Positions 1 through 8,562 are shown, counted from the stretch's first letter. The stretch: DNA of 64,000 bases from QHXM01 sp032160705 (GCA_032160705.1 JAVHVE010000017.1:36928-100927); one strand, 5' to 3'. Numbers and translations: made by a program. Notes: generated by a model from the letters alone, not told the origin.

Positions 1-432
1 GACGCGCAGTTCCTTCACTGCTTCGCCCGTTTTACCGAGCGCGACCAGGTAATCAATGAGCATCCGCTCAAGGCGCATTCGCTCGTTGTCCGTCTTCGCG
101 GCCTCAATCTGGTCGCGCAACGCGCTCAAGCGATCCTTGCCCTTCTCTGTGGCGGCGGCGGGCGCTGCTTCCGCAGAATTGCTCGCGCTCGCCGCATCGT
201 CGCTCTTTGTTTCGGGTGTCTCTTCGACAAGTCGCGGGCGCGTCTTGACGGCGGGCGTCGTTGCGCTTTGTTCGCTCGATGGTGGCTTACCCGGCACATC
301 ATTTTGCGCCTGCACGGAAGACAGGCAGCAGACGAGCATGACACACATGCTCAAGGACGAGCGCAAGGCAAAGCGGCGCGCGTTCCGTGCGCGCTCCTTT
401 AAGCGATTCCGTATTGATAGCTCAACTTGCAT
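1..432 (-). CDS. Secreted protein, N-terminal part only (runs off the window)
   Basis: An open frame of 144 codons runs from an ATG at 432 to the window edge without a stop. A GGAGGAAAC ribosome binding site sits directly upstream. The N-terminus has a basic region, a hydrophobic core (about residues 25-40) and a probable signal-peptidase site at VQA-QN. A Ser/Pro/Ala/Thr-rich linker follows (about residues 45-100), then a charged helical stretch with DRLSALRDQIEAAKTDNERM and a helix ending VALGKTGEAVKELRV, which resembles a TPR-type helix pair. Export is well supported; the function is not known. The overlapping plus-strand frame at 56-583 is a shadow. Confidence 0.75.
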   Translation of the reverse strand, partial: MQVELSIRNRLKERARNARRFALRSSLSMCVMLVCCLSSVQAQNDVPGKPPSSEQSATTPAVKTRPRLVEETPETKSDDAASASNSAEAAPAAATEKGKDRLSALRDQIEAAKTDNERMRLERMLIDYLVALGKTGEAVKELRV

Positions 433-478
433 GTTTCCTCCGACAGATGAGGCGAAAAGTAAGATGAAAGGGGCGATG

Positions 479-559
479 AACCACGAAGTTACACGAAACG
501 ACACGAACAGGATTTTTTCTTTCGCTTTCTTTCGTGTCGTTTCGTGTGATTTAGTGGTT
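479..559. repeat. Palindromic repeat family 1, copy 1
   Basis: Two arms of about 29 bp containing ACACGAAACGACACGAA and its reverse complement are separated by a T-rich loop. The copy is imperfect (one arm has GTTACACG, the other GTGATTTA). It lies between the genes ending at 607 and starting at 432. Four other copies occur at 23299, 32371, 35908 and 37421. Confidence 0.85.
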
Positions 560-606
560 CGTTCATTTGTTCGCATTCTTTAATCGCTTATCTCGAACTC
601 ATGTTT

Positions 607-1740
607 TTACTTTTGCCTTCGCAGTTCCGGCGGTTTGGGTTGTGCGGCGTTGGGCGTATAGCTGATGATCGTGCCACCGAAACCGACGACCCAGCCTTTA
701 TCGCGTCCGACAAAGCAGAGACGTTCGAGCGCGTGCGTTGTGCCGGTTGGCTCGCTTACCCAGCGCCTGCCTCCGTCCATAGTGTGAATTAGAGTCCCAC
801 TTGCGCCCGCAGCCCAGCCTTCCAACTCGTCAATGAACTTCACATCATAAAGGTCTGCCCGGACATTCGAGGTTTGCGCTCCCCACGTTCGCCCGCCGTC
901 AAGGGTTGTAAAGACGCGCCCTTCCGTGCCGACTGCCCAGCCACGCCTTTTGTCAACGAACGAGACGGCGGTGAAGCGCACGCGCCCCGCGCCCTCGTCT
1001 TTGCCTGCGTTAAGCTCAAATCCGACGAGTTCACCTCTGCGCCACGTCGCGCCGCCATCGGATGTTTGCAGGAGGGTCGCGCCTGCGCCGACCAGCCAGC
1101 CCTGCTCATTGTTCAGAAACGAGCCGCCGAGCAGAAGATTGCGCGTCGGCACACGCTGTCGCTCCCAGTTTGCGCCTCCGTCGCGCGTCGTATAGAGCAC
1201 GCCCTCTTCGCCGAAAGCCCAGCCGCGACCATTGTGTGTGAACAGAGCGCGCACCAGCCGCGCATCCACATCTTTGCCGATGACGTTAACCTGACTCCAC
1301 GTCGCGCCGCCGTCCATTGTGCGCAGGAGATAAGTACGCGGCTCATCCTTCGTCTTGAGATCGTAGATGCTGCGCTCGCAGACCAGCCAGCCGTTCTGTT
1401 CATCCGAAAAGTAAACGTCGCGCAAAGCATCTTCCGTCGGGCGCGGGCGTGCACGCCAGACTTCCCCTCCATCATCGGTCGAGAGCAGTGTGCCTCGCCC
1501 CCCGACAGCCCATCCTTTATTCTCATCCAGAAAATAGACCGCATGCAGCCACGCCAGCGACGCCGAACGCTGCCGCGTCCACGCGCCAGCAGTTGGCAGT
1601 TGGCAGTGGGCAGTTGGCAGAAAAAGCAAAAGGCAGAAAACAGCGGGCAGCAGGTTGTTGGCAGTTGGCAGAAAATCACGTCGGCGCGCATTGCGTCGCC
1701 TGCCGCCAACTGCCCACTGCCCACTGCCAACTGTTTTCAT
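607..1740 (-). CDS. Secreted Ycf48-like beta-propeller (BNR/WD-type) protein
   Basis: 377 residues. The ATG at 1740 overlaps the stop of the upstream HTH gene by four bases (ATGA), which suggests translational coupling and argues against the longer frame reaching 1920. Repeated motifs of the type GWAVG..G.....T.DGG..W recur about every 45-50 residues, as in Ycf48/Hcf136 photosynthesis assembly factors and bacterial BNR propellers. In non-phototrophs such propellers are usually secreted proteins of unknown role. Residues about 20-48 form a signal peptide (RRR, then LLPAVFCLLLFLPTA). Oddly, nearly all of codons 2-51 are made of a palindromic GGCAGTT repeat. Function beyond a propeller scaffold is unknown. 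Confidence 0.8.
   Translation of the reverse strand: MKTVGSGQWAVGGRRRNARRRDFLPTANNLLPAVFCLLLFLPTAHCQLPTAGAWTRQRSASLAWLHAVYFLDENKGWAVGGRGTLLSTDDGGEVWRARPRPTEDALRDVYFSDEQNGWLVCERSIYDLKTKDEPRTYLLRTMDGGATWSQVNVIGKDVDARLVRALFTHNGRGWAFGEEGVLYTTRDGGANWERQRVPTRNLLLGGSFLNNEQGWLVGAGATLLQTSDGGATWRRGELVGFELNAGKDEGAGRVRFTAVSFVDKRRGWAVGTEGRVFTTLDGGRTWGAQTSNVRADLYDVKFIDELEGWAAGASGTLIHTMDGGRRWVSEPTGTTHALERLCFVGRDKGWVVGFGGTIISYTPNAAQPKPPELRRQK
1589..1735. repeat. GGCAGTT-type heptamer palindrome (family 3) inside a coding region
   Basis: Tandem heptamers such as GGCAGTTGGCAGT on one side and their reverse complement (CAACTGCCCACTGCC) on the other, about 147 bp in all. The whole element lies within the first 51 codons of the Ycf48-like gene and supplies its signal peptide. 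Confidence 0.8.
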
Positions 1741-2195
1741 GAATGTGCGGCGCGCTCCGTCGCTTCCGTTGCGGTGGCGGCGCGTCGTGTGGCTGAGAGA
1801 TGGCGCAGCATGACGAGCACGGGCGTCATGTCGCGTCCCATGATGAAAGCCTGCTGCGCCGCCGTGGTGATGGACTGAACGGGTTCGGGCGCGATCTGTT
1901 CTTCGGCGCACTTGGCGCAAACGTTGTTGCCGTAAAGTTTTTTCAGCAGATGATGAGCATCGTCTTTGCCGAGCATGGAAAGAATCTGGCCGGGCGGAAC
2001 TTTCAAGCCGTCACTCAATTTGAGCGCGCTCTCAAGATTCACGGTCGTGATGACTGAGGATTGCAGTTTGGAGAGCAAGCCCTGATCGAAACCCGTCTGC
2101 CGACAGAAATCCACCTGCTTGAGGCTCAGTTGCTGCAAGCGGTCTGTGATGAATCGCGCCAGCGCTGACGCCGGATACGCAGAATTTTTGCTCAT
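1737..2195 (-). CDS. Small XRE-type helix-turn-helix regulator
   Basis: 152 residues from an ATG at 2195. Residues about 10-65 fit a Cro/C1-type helix-turn-helix (LKQVDFCRQTGFDQGLLSKL as the core, then a helix ending LSDGLKVPPGQILSM). The C-terminal half has a CAKC pair (about residues 93-96) and a basic tail with no recognised domain. It starts four bases after the stop of the polysaccharide export gene and overlaps the Ycf48-like gene downstream by four bases, so it looks like part of the export operon. It may regulate this locus; that is inference from position only. Confidence 0.75.
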   Translation of the reverse strand: MSKNSAYPASALARFITDRLQQLSLKQVDFCRQTGFDQGLLSKLQSSVITTVNLESALKLSDGLKVPPGQILSMLGKDDAHHLLKKLYGNNVCAKCAEEQIAPEPVQSITTAAQQAFIMGRDMTPVLVMLRHLSATRRAATATEATERAAHS

Positions 2196-2199
2196 CGGA

Positions 2200-3039
2200 T
2201 TACCATCCTCCGGTGAAGATGCGCGCGAAGCTGATGATGGGCAGCATGTCCATCACCGCCTTGATCGTCTTCAAGCGGTTGCCGGGCACGACGACCTGAT
2301 CGCCGGGCACCAGAAAGGCCATCTCTTTGGCTCGTCCTTTTTCGATATTTTTGACGTTGACGAAAATTGGACGCACGTTGCCGTCGGCCTGCTGGCGCAG
2401 GATGACGACTTTTGATTTGTCGCCCGTGTTGAGCACGCCGCCAGCCATCGCCAGAGCTTCCGTGATGCTATAGCGGCGCGTCATTGTTCTGACGCCGGGC
2501 TGCGCCACGTCGCCGACCACGGAGTAAGTTGCCGAGACAGCTTTGTCGAGCGAGACGGTCACTTGCGGGTCAATGATGTATTCGTCGAGCCGCTGCTTGA
2601 TCTCCTCCTGAACCTCCTCGGTAGTCTTTCCCACCACCACGATGCCTTCGGGAATCAAGGGGTAGCTGATTTTCCCAGTCGGCGGAACTGTGATGCCGGA
2701 CTTGGAGTAGCGATCCTGGTTGAAGATCGAGACGGAGATGATGTCTTCCGGGCCGAGACGATAGGTCGTCAGAAAATTGTTGTAATAAGGCACAACGGCT
2801 GCCTCTTCTTCCGAGAGCTGCGCGCGTCGCCCGGCCTGCACTTCTACTGGAACGTTCGCAGGAAGCGCGTTCGTGTCGTCCGGCTCCAGCCGCTCGCCTG
2901 CCGGAGTAGATGTTTTCGCGGGCGCGGCTTTTTCCTGCTTCTCCTGCTGCGGCGCATCTTGCGCAAAGAGAGGAAGAGCGGGTGTGGCCAGGAGCGCGAC
3001 GATGAGCGCCATTGCTTTGAGCGAATGCTTAATCTTCAT
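2200..3039 (-). CDS. Wza-like polysaccharide export protein
   Basis: 279 residues from the ATG at 3039; a TTG nine bases upstream is possible but sits too close to the GGAGG site. A signal peptide (LKAMALIVALLATPALPLFA-Q) is followed by a Pro/Lys-rich linker. The Poly_export domain (about residues 85-165) contains YRLGPEDIISVSIF, and an SLBB-type domain follows (YSVVGDVAQPGV...SITEALAMAGG). This family forms the outer-membrane or periplasmic channel for capsule and exopolysaccharide, as in the EpsE/Wza branch of exosortase systems. No lipobox Cys is seen after the signal peptide, so it may not be a lipoprotein. It is encoded just downstream of the sugar transferase, across a palindromic repeat. 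Confidence 0.9.
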   Translation of the reverse strand: MKIKHSLKAMALIVALLATPALPLFAQDAPQQEKQEKAAPAKTSTPAGERLEPDDTNALPANVPVEVQAGRRAQLSEEEAAVVPYYNNFLTTYRLGPEDIISVSIFNQDRYSKSGITVPPTGKISYPLIPEGIVVVGKTTEEVQEEIKQRLDEYIIDPQVTVSLDKAVSATYSVVGDVAQPGVRTMTRRYSITEALAMAGGVLNTGDKSKVVILRQQADGNVRPIFVNVKNIEKGRAKEMAFLVPGDQVVVPGNRLKTIKAVMDMLPIISFARIFTGGW

Positions 3040-3070
3040 TTCCTTCAAACCTCCAAAAAAAACTTACGAA

Positions 3071-3179
3071 AAGCAGAACACAGAATTCAGGAGTCAGGAG
3101 TCAGAATATAAGGCCGAGAACCGCATTCACAGATTTTCATTTCTTCTGTCTCCTGACTCCTGTCTTCTGACTCCTGCTC
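3071..3179. repeat. CAGGAGTCAGGAGTCAG-type palindrome (family 2), copy 1
   Basis: About 109 bp with arms of GTCAGGA-like heptamers and an internal segment resembling CCGAGAACCGCATTCACAG. The second copy, at 6710-6821, is homologous along its whole length in the opposite orientation. It lies directly after the stop of the sugar transferase gene. Confidence 0.8.
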
Positions 3180-4568
3180 TTATCGCGCGCCGCGACCAAA
3201 GAGAATCGTCTTGACGGTCTCGAAGAGAATTACGCCGTCGAGCGTCAGGCTCTGATTCTTGATGTAGTATAGATCGTATTGCAGCTTCTGCCGCGCGTCT
3301 TCAATCGAAGACCCGTAAGGGTACTTGATCTGCGCCCAGCCGGTCAGTCCCGGCGCGATCAGGTGTCGCTGCTCGTAGTAGGGAATTTCCTCTGCAAGCT
3401 GCGAGACGAAATGCGGGCGCTCGGGACGCGGGCCGACAAAATTCATCTCACCTTTGAGGATGTTCCAGAACTGCGGTATCTCGTCCAGGCGAATCTTACG
3501 AATGATGCGTCCCACGCGCGTCACACGATCATCCGTCGAACGCGCCCAGACGGGGCCGTCCTTTTCAGCATCCACGCGCATCGAGCGAAATTTCATCACC
3601 ATAAAGCTGCGTCCGCCTCGCCCCACTCGCTCCTGTTTGTAAAGCACAGGCCCGCGCGAATCTATTTTGATGAGGATGGCTGTGATGATGGCGATGGGCA
3701 GCGACAGAATCGCGCCCAGAAAAGCGACTATGCGATGCAGCGCCACGCGCGTCACCGCATTGAAACGCGCCTGCCGCCCGCGCCCCGAAAAAATGAGCCA
3801 CGAGGGACGCATCATGTCCAGATGCACGCGCCCCGTTAGTCTCTCATAAAAGGATGCGCCTTCTTCAATGGAGACGTTGCCGGACAGGCTGAGCTGCAAA
3901 AGCTGGTCGGTGGGAAACTGCCCGCGTCGCTCGCCCATCGCCACCACGATGCGATCAATGTTCTCGCGCTTGACGATTTTATCCATCTCGGAACTAAGGC
4001 CCACGACGCGCGGGTTGATTAAGCTCTTGCCTAAAAGCTCCGGGTCGTTATCCGCAAAGCCGACGATGCGAAAGCCCGCGTCCGGTCTTTCCAACGCTTC
4101 GCGCGCTAACTCCACAGCCAGCGGGCCTGAGCCGACAATCAGAATGCGCTCGCCAATCTCCGGGTGTCCCAGAAACCAGTGAATCGCGACCCGCCACCCG
4201 ACCATCACACAAAGAGCCAGCGGCAATGCAATCAGCGAGACCCCGCGCCCGATCATCACGTGCGGGAAGATGTAAAAACTAATCGCCAGCGCAATCCAAG
4301 CCAGCCCCAGCGCCTGAATCAGTCGCAAGACCAACTCGCGCCGGTCGTGCATGATGACAAAGTCGTAAAGGTCGTAGAGATAGAACGCGCTCAGGCAGAA
4401 CAGGGCAGCCACCCCAGCCTTGTAAAAACCGTGACGCTCAATCAATTCATACTCGGCATCGGTCACGCCCAGACGCAGGTACACGGCCACAATCAGCCCG
4501 CCGAAAAGCAAACCAGCTTCGGCCAGCAGGAGCAGAATGGTGCGTGCATTGAGACGGCGCGTCTTCAA
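3180..4568 (-). CDS. Polyprenyl-phosphate sugar phosphotransferase (exosortase-system EpsB/WbaP type)
   Basis: 462 residues, the usual size for this family. The N-terminal half has about four membrane helices and a CoA-binding-like Rossmann domain (ILIVGSGPLAVELAREALE). The last 200 residues are the bacterial sugar transferase domain: a membrane helix, then KRxGxxG-like KQERVGRGGRSFMVMKFRSM, DEIPQFWNILKGEMNFVGPRPE and PGLTGWAQI. The reaction is transfer of a hexose-1-phosphate from a nucleotide sugar to undecaprenyl phosphate, the first step of repeat-unit assembly. The start is a TTG whose bases overlap the stop of the kinase gene (TTGA); no in-frame ATG is nearby. The sugar specificity cannot be read from sequence. 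Confidence 0.92.
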   Translation of the reverse strand: MKTRRLNARTILLLLAEAGLLFGGLIVAVYLRLGVTDAEYELIERHGFYKAGVAALFCLSAFYLYDLYDFVIMHDRRELVLRLIQALGLAWIALAISFYIFPHVMIGRGVSLIALPLALCVMVGWRVAIHWFLGHPEIGERILIVGSGPLAVELAREALERPDAGFRIVGFADNDPELLGKSLINPRVVGLSSEMDKIVKRENIDRIVVAMGERRGQFPTDQLLQLSLSGNVSIEEGASFYERLTGRVHLDMMRPSWLIFSGRGRQARFNAVTRVALHRIVAFLGAILSLPIAIITAILIKIDSRGPVLYKQERVGRGGRSFMVMKFRSMRVDAEKDGPVWARSTDDRVTRVGRIIRKIRLDEIPQFWNILKGEMNFVGPRPERPHFVSQLAEEIPYYEQRHLIAPGLTGWAQIKYPYGSSIEDARQKLQYDLYYIKNQSLTLDGVILFETVKTILFGRGAR

Positions 4569-5662
4569 GTGGCGGCGACGACCTCCCCTTCTTCTTTCAT
4601 CGCGGCTTGAGCTTTCGGCAGCGTGGCCGTTTTGTCCTCGCGCCGGTAGTAACGTCGCTGATAGTAGTAACTGCTTTCATCCAATTGCTCGTCCGTGCGA
4701 TTCAAGACGACGCCGAGCATCCGCTCGCGCGGCAGTTGCTCGATGATGCGATCCAGCGCCGCGTAGCGAGTCTTGCCGGAGCGCACGACCAGGAGCGCCC
4801 CGTCTGCCCGGTTAATCAGGATGTTGGCATCCGTGAAGATGCCCAGAGGCGGCGCATCAATGACTATGTAATCGAACATCCGGCGAAGCTCCGCGAGGAG
4901 GTGGCCGAAGCGCGGGCCTGAGAGAATCTCCGCCACGTCGTCGCGCGCCGCGCCTCCCGGCAGGAGATAAAGTCCGGCAGGCTCTAATCTGACAATCGCT
5001 TCCTGTAAGGTAGCTTCACCCGCCAACACTTCGGAGAGTCCGACCGTGCCGTCAATGCCCAGATACTCTGCCGCGCAGGGCTGACGCAAATCGCTGTCAA
5101 TGATGATGGCGCGCACGCCGTCGGTCTGCGCCAGCAGCCACGACAAATTCAGAGCCGTCAGGGTCTTCCCCTCGGCCACTCCCGCGCTCGTGACGACGAA
5201 AGCCTGCATCTTTTTACGCTCAGACGCCTGAAGGATGCGTGTGCGAAGCGAACGGAACTGCTCGCAGTAGGCTGAGCGCGGTTGCGTGACTGCAATCAGG
5301 TGAGGTTCGACGCGCGCTGCGGAGATGTCTACTGAGACAAATTCCGCAGCGTGCGTCGCCCCGGCAGCGTCCAAAGTTGCCCCAGCAGCACGCGAGACGG
5401 TCGCGCCGGAGAGTGCCGACCCGGCGCGTTCCTCGGTGTGCGCAGTGGACGCTGAATCATACGCCGTCACTGGCCTCGCAGCGAACAGCGGCGAGCTATC
5501 CCAGGGATGCTCGCGGTCGCCATTCGGAGGAGGCGAGACTGCCGGCACATCCTGTCCGGCACTTGTCCCGTTGCGGCGCTTTTGATTTTCTGATTTCTTT
5601 TTATTTGCGCCGCCTGATTTGGCGTCGCCCGCACGTTTCAGTGCGTCGTAAACTCTGCCCAT
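4565..5662 (-). CDS. BY-type tyrosine autokinase of the exosortase system (CpsD/EpsG-like)
   Basis: 365 residues. An Ala/Ser-rich linker of about 115 residues precedes the kinase domain. Walker A is TSAGVAEGKTLTALNL (about residue 160), Walker A' is AIIIDSDLRQP and Walker B is YIVIDAPPL. The C-terminus carries a tyrosine cluster (SSYYYQRRYYRR) that would be autophosphorylated. In this family the kinase works with a separate Wzz-like activator, here encoded at 6820-8436. Its ATG shares a base with the stop of the upstream ATPase gene (TAATG), so the genes are coupled. A second, fused Wzc-type kinase lies at 58168. Confidence 0.9.
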   Translation of the reverse strand: MGRVYDALKRAGDAKSGGANKKKSENQKRRNGTSAGQDVPAVSPPPNGDREHPWDSSPLFAARPVTAYDSASTAHTEERAGSALSGATVSRAAGATLDAAGATHAAEFVSVDISAARVEPHLIAVTQPRSAYCEQFRSLRTRILQASERKKMQAFVVTSAGVAEGKTLTALNLSWLLAQTDGVRAIIIDSDLRQPCAAEYLGIDGTVGLSEVLAGEATLQEAIVRLEPAGLYLLPGGAARDDVAEILSGPRFGHLLAELRRMFDYIVIDAPPLGIFTDANILINRADGALLVVRSGKTRYAALDRIIEQLPRERMLGVVLNRTDEQLDESSYYYQRRYYRREDKTATLPKAQAAMKEEGEVVAAT

Positions 5663-6696
5663 TATCTTTCTCCCGTCAGGCCTGAGCGACGAAACGCCGC
5701 ACCGACCTCGTCAACTTCCGGCGTCGTCGCAGGACGCGCTTCCTCGCGCATCGTAACGCCCGACCCCGTGTCCCCTTGTGAATGAGCGCCTGCTTCCGAT
5801 CCGGCAGCCCACAGTTCCGCACGACCGGCGGCTGTAAAAATTCGCGCCGGGGCTTCGCGTTCCTCGCCATGACGACCGCGCTCTCCCCTCGGCAGCATGT
5901 CGAATGTGTCCGCGACCTCTTCGATAATCGTGCGCCCGATTGTCGCTTCGCCCGCCGCAAAGCCCGTCAGCAAGGCGTTATCGCAAAGATTATTAATCTG
6001 GCGCGGGATGCCCTCAGAGCAGCGGAAGATGTAATCAATCGCGCCGGGCGAGAAGATGTCCGTGCGCTCCGCTCCGGCCACGAGCAGGCGCGAAGTGATG
6101 TAGCGCTCAGTCTCTTCGACATTCGGCAGGGGCTTGATTTCGCAGCGCAGCGCAACGCGCTGCTTCAATTGCCTGAGGTCTGGATTGTTGAGCACATCGC
6201 GCAATTCCGGCTGCCCCGTCAGCACGATTTGCAACTGCTTGGCCGTATCGGATTCAAAGTTTGAGAGCAGCCGTATCTCTTCGAGCACGTAAGGCGAGAG
6301 TCCCTGCGCTTCGTCAATGATGAGCACGGTGCGAAGGCCACGCGAGTGGCGCGATTCCAACGTGCGCCCCAGCGAGATGAGCAGTTCTGACTTTGTCTCC
6401 CATTCCTTAACGTCAAAGAGTGTGGTGATGTGCTGGTAAAACTCCGGCACGGTCAAGCGCGGGTTAAAGACGTAGGCGACCAGGACGGTGCGATCAAGCC
6501 GCTGCATCATCCAGCGCAGGATGGTCGTTTTCCCCGTGCCAACTTCGCCCGCGACAACGACAAGTCCCTTGCCGCTCTCAATGCCGTAGTGCAGGTTCGC
6601 CATCACCTCAGTATGCGACGGAGTGAAGTAGATGAAGCGCGGATCGGGCGTCAGCGCGAAGGGCAACTCTTTCAAGCCGTAGAATTCTCTGTACAC
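5662..6696 (-). CDS. XrtA/PEP-CTERM system-associated ATPase (ExeA/GspA-like)
   Basis: 344 residues from a GTG at 6696, chosen because GGGAG lies seven bases upstream and the protein then begins MYREFYGLKELPF, the typical start of this family. An upstream TTG (6702) is less likely. AAA-type motifs are GEVGTGKTTILRWM (Walker A, about residue 45) and TVLIIDEAQGL (Walker B), followed by NFESDTAKQLQIVLTGQPEL. The last 80 residues are low-complexity and acidic or Gly-rich. Members of this family sit beside exosortase EPS genes and resemble secretion ATPases; the exact role is not established. Confidence 0.9.
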   Translation of the reverse strand: MYREFYGLKELPFALTPDPRFIYFTPSHTEVMANLHYGIESGKGLVVVAGEVGTGKTTILRWMMQRLDRTVLVAYVFNPRLTVPEFYQHITTLFDVKEWETKSELLISLGRTLESRHSRGLRTVLIIDEAQGLSPYVLEEIRLLSNFESDTAKQLQIVLTGQPELRDVLNNPDLRQLKQRVALRCEIKPLPNVEETERYITSRLLVAGAERTDIFSPGAIDYIFRCSEGIPRQINNLCDNALLTGFAAGEATIGRTIIEEVADTFDMLPRGERGRHGEEREAPARIFTAAGRAELWAAGSEAGAHSQGDTGSGVTMREEARPATTPEVDEVGAAFRRSGLTGER

Positions 6697-6709
6697 TCTC
6701 AAGCTCCCA

Positions 6710-6821
6710 AAAGCAGAAGTCAGAACACAGGAGTCAGGAGACAGGAGAAAAGAAAGTCTGTGAATGTGGCTCTCCGCCTTATCATTCTGACTTCTGTATT
6801 CTGTCTCCTGTCTTCTGCTTT
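6710..6821. repeat. CAGGAGTCAGGAGACAGGAG-type palindrome (family 2), copy 2
   Basis: Inverted relative to the copy at 3071-3179. Both the arms and the central segment (AATGTGGCTCTCCGCC here) match the other copy when reverse-complemented. It touches the stop codon of the chain-length gene at 6820. Confidence 0.8.
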
Positions 6822-8436
6822 ACGATACCAGTCTGTCAAAAATGTGCGTCATCTTCAGCATGTAAGCGAGCGCCGGGATGCTGATGATCGTCGCGATGAC
6901 TCCGGCAGCGAGGAGGAGCAAGCGGCGACGTGGAATCCTTTGCGCTTCCTGCGGCGTCAGGAGTTCCGGCACGGCGACGAGCACAGGCAGCCCCGTGTAG
7001 TGCTCCGCATCGTTCGTCGTTTGAATCGTCAAGAGGCGCGGCACTTCAAAGATGGCCGCGAGACCGAGACCGGCGAAGAGGCCGAGCAAGAGTCCCATGA
7101 CAATCAGCATCGGGCGCTTGGGCGCGACGGGCTGCGTGGGCAGGTTCGCCGGGTCAACCACCGCAATTGATTCGCCCTGCTGGCTCGACGTAATGTCTGA
7201 GATGAGGACGTTCTTTTGCTGCTGCTCAAGCAGCTTGTTATAACTCTCCTGCTTCGTTTTATATTCGCGGTCGAGGGTTTCTAATCCGACCTGCACGCCG
7301 GGAACGTTGTTGATGCGTCCTTGAATTGAAGCGATCTGGGCGTTGGTGTCGTCGAGCATCTTTTGCTGGCGCGCGATCTCGCCCTTGGCATACTCAAGGT
7401 CGTACTTCACACCCGTCAGACGCGGGTCAACATAGGATTCATAGCGTTTCCTCTTCGCCTCCGCTCTGTCCTTACCTTCGGCAACGGCTTGCTCCATCTG
7501 AGTTTTAACGGCAGCGATCTCTTCCTTTTTCTTAATCACGTCCGGGTTCGCTGGCTTGAGCGTGGCCAGCATGTTCTGCAATTCCGTATCGAGCGATGCG
7601 GCGCGTTGAGAAAGCTGAAGGTACTCGGGTGATTTCTTAGGGTCGTTTCCCTCCTCGATAATGTTGTCAATCTCCTGCTCGCGCTGTTTTTGAATATCGC
7701 CGAGCCGCTGATTCAACAAATTTTGCTGGTCGCGGCTGCGCCCTATTTCGGCGATGAGCGCCTTCTGACGCTCGTAGAGTCCGGTCAACTGGATGCCGAG
7801 CGACTCGCTGCCCATCGGCAGGTTCGAGAGATTCTCTTTCATGAAATCGAGACGCTTCTGGGCAATCGCGTCCAGTTCCTCTTTGAGCTGCGTCATCCTC
7901 TGCTCAAAAAACTCCTTCGTTGACTTCCCCATCCGGCTGCTGCTTTCCGTCTGCGCGTTGACGTACTTGCTGGCCAGCTCGGCGGTCACGGCCTGCGTGG
8001 TCTGCGGGTCGCGACCTCTGTAAGAGAGATTGAAGCCGTTGGTGATGTCGTTGCGCGTGGTGTTCAATTCGACCTTGATGTCCTTGCGCATCCGGTCAAC
8101 GACCGACTCCAGCGGCTCGCCGCGCATGCGCTCGGCCTCGTAGAGCCTGTATCTTTCGACGAGTGGTTGTAAGGAGCTACGGCTCGTGACGACCTGGCTG
8201 ATGCTGGTCAGTTGGCGCGTCAGCGCGTCTTCAGATTGTGTGGGAACGACCGCCTCTGGAATCGAGGACGGCTTGACGACGATCAGCGTGGATGATTCGT
8301 AGACATCGGGGAGGCGAAGGACGACCCAGGTGACGGCGGTCGCAATCGCGATCATGGGAAGGACGATCAGCCACTTGCGCTTCCAGATGATGCGGGCGTA
8401 TTCGCCCGGAGTTCTCTGGCGAAACTGGACACTCAT
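6820..8436 (-). CDS. Wzz/GumC-like chain-length determinant of the exosortase system
   Basis: 538 residues. The ATG at 8436 has AAGGAG nine bases upstream; a longer frame from a TTG at 8508 starts inside a perfect hairpin and is unlikely. Structure: an N-terminal cytoplasmic stub (RTPGEYARIIWKRKW), membrane helix 1 (residues about 20-42), a Wzz domain, long coiled coils (about residues 150-430), a conserved Pro-rich segment (DPANLPTQPVAPKRPM) before membrane helix 2, and an unusual third hydrophobic stretch near the C-terminus. It should sit in the inner membrane, set polymer length and activate the separate tyrosine kinase at 4565. No kinase domain is fused to it. Confidence 0.9.
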   Translation of the reverse strand: MSVQFRQRTPGEYARIIWKRKWLIVLPMIAIATAVTWVVLRLPDVYESSTLIVVKPSSIPEAVVPTQSEDALTRQLTSISQVVTSRSSLQPLVERYRLYEAERMRGEPLESVVDRMRKDIKVELNTTRNDITNGFNLSYRGRDPQTTQAVTAELASKYVNAQTESSSRMGKSTKEFFEQRMTQLKEELDAIAQKRLDFMKENLSNLPMGSESLGIQLTGLYERQKALIAEIGRSRDQQNLLNQRLGDIQKQREQEIDNIIEEGNDPKKSPEYLQLSQRAASLDTELQNMLATLKPANPDVIKKKEEIAAVKTQMEQAVAEGKDRAEAKRKRYESYVDPRLTGVKYDLEYAKGEIARQQKMLDDTNAQIASIQGRINNVPGVQVGLETLDREYKTKQESYNKLLEQQQKNVLISDITSSQQGESIAVVDPANLPTQPVAPKRPMLIVMGLLLGLFAGLGLAAIFEVPRLLTIQTTNDAEHYTGLPVLVAVPELLTPQEAQRIPRRRLLLLAAGVIATIISIPALAYMLKMTHIFDRLVS

Positions 8437-8455
8437 GTACGGCACTCCTTGGTTT

Positions 8456-8524
8456 GTCTGAGAAAAGCCCTTCGAGGCTTCTCTCTTGCGCCATAGCTCG
8501 CCGGGCAACGGCGAGCTATGGCGC
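8456..8524. terminator. Two adjacent hairpins upstream of the chain-length gene
   Basis: A perfect 16-bp hairpin (arm GCGCCATAGCTCGCCG at 8488-8503, loop GGCAA, other arm 8509-8524) is followed by a second with arms GAGAAAAGCC/GGCTTCTCTC (about 8459-8485). There is no U-run, so these may be attenuator, processing or mRNA-stability structures rather than a true terminator. Confidence 0.5.
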
Positions 8525-8562
8525 GAAGCGTGAAAGGGACTTCCCCTCTTAGCTGGCGAAGA

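Noticed and set aside
874..1878. 334-codon plus-strand frame
   Set aside because: It runs opposite to the Ycf48-like gene and repeats its periodicity in reverse; no start signal and no recognisable protein.
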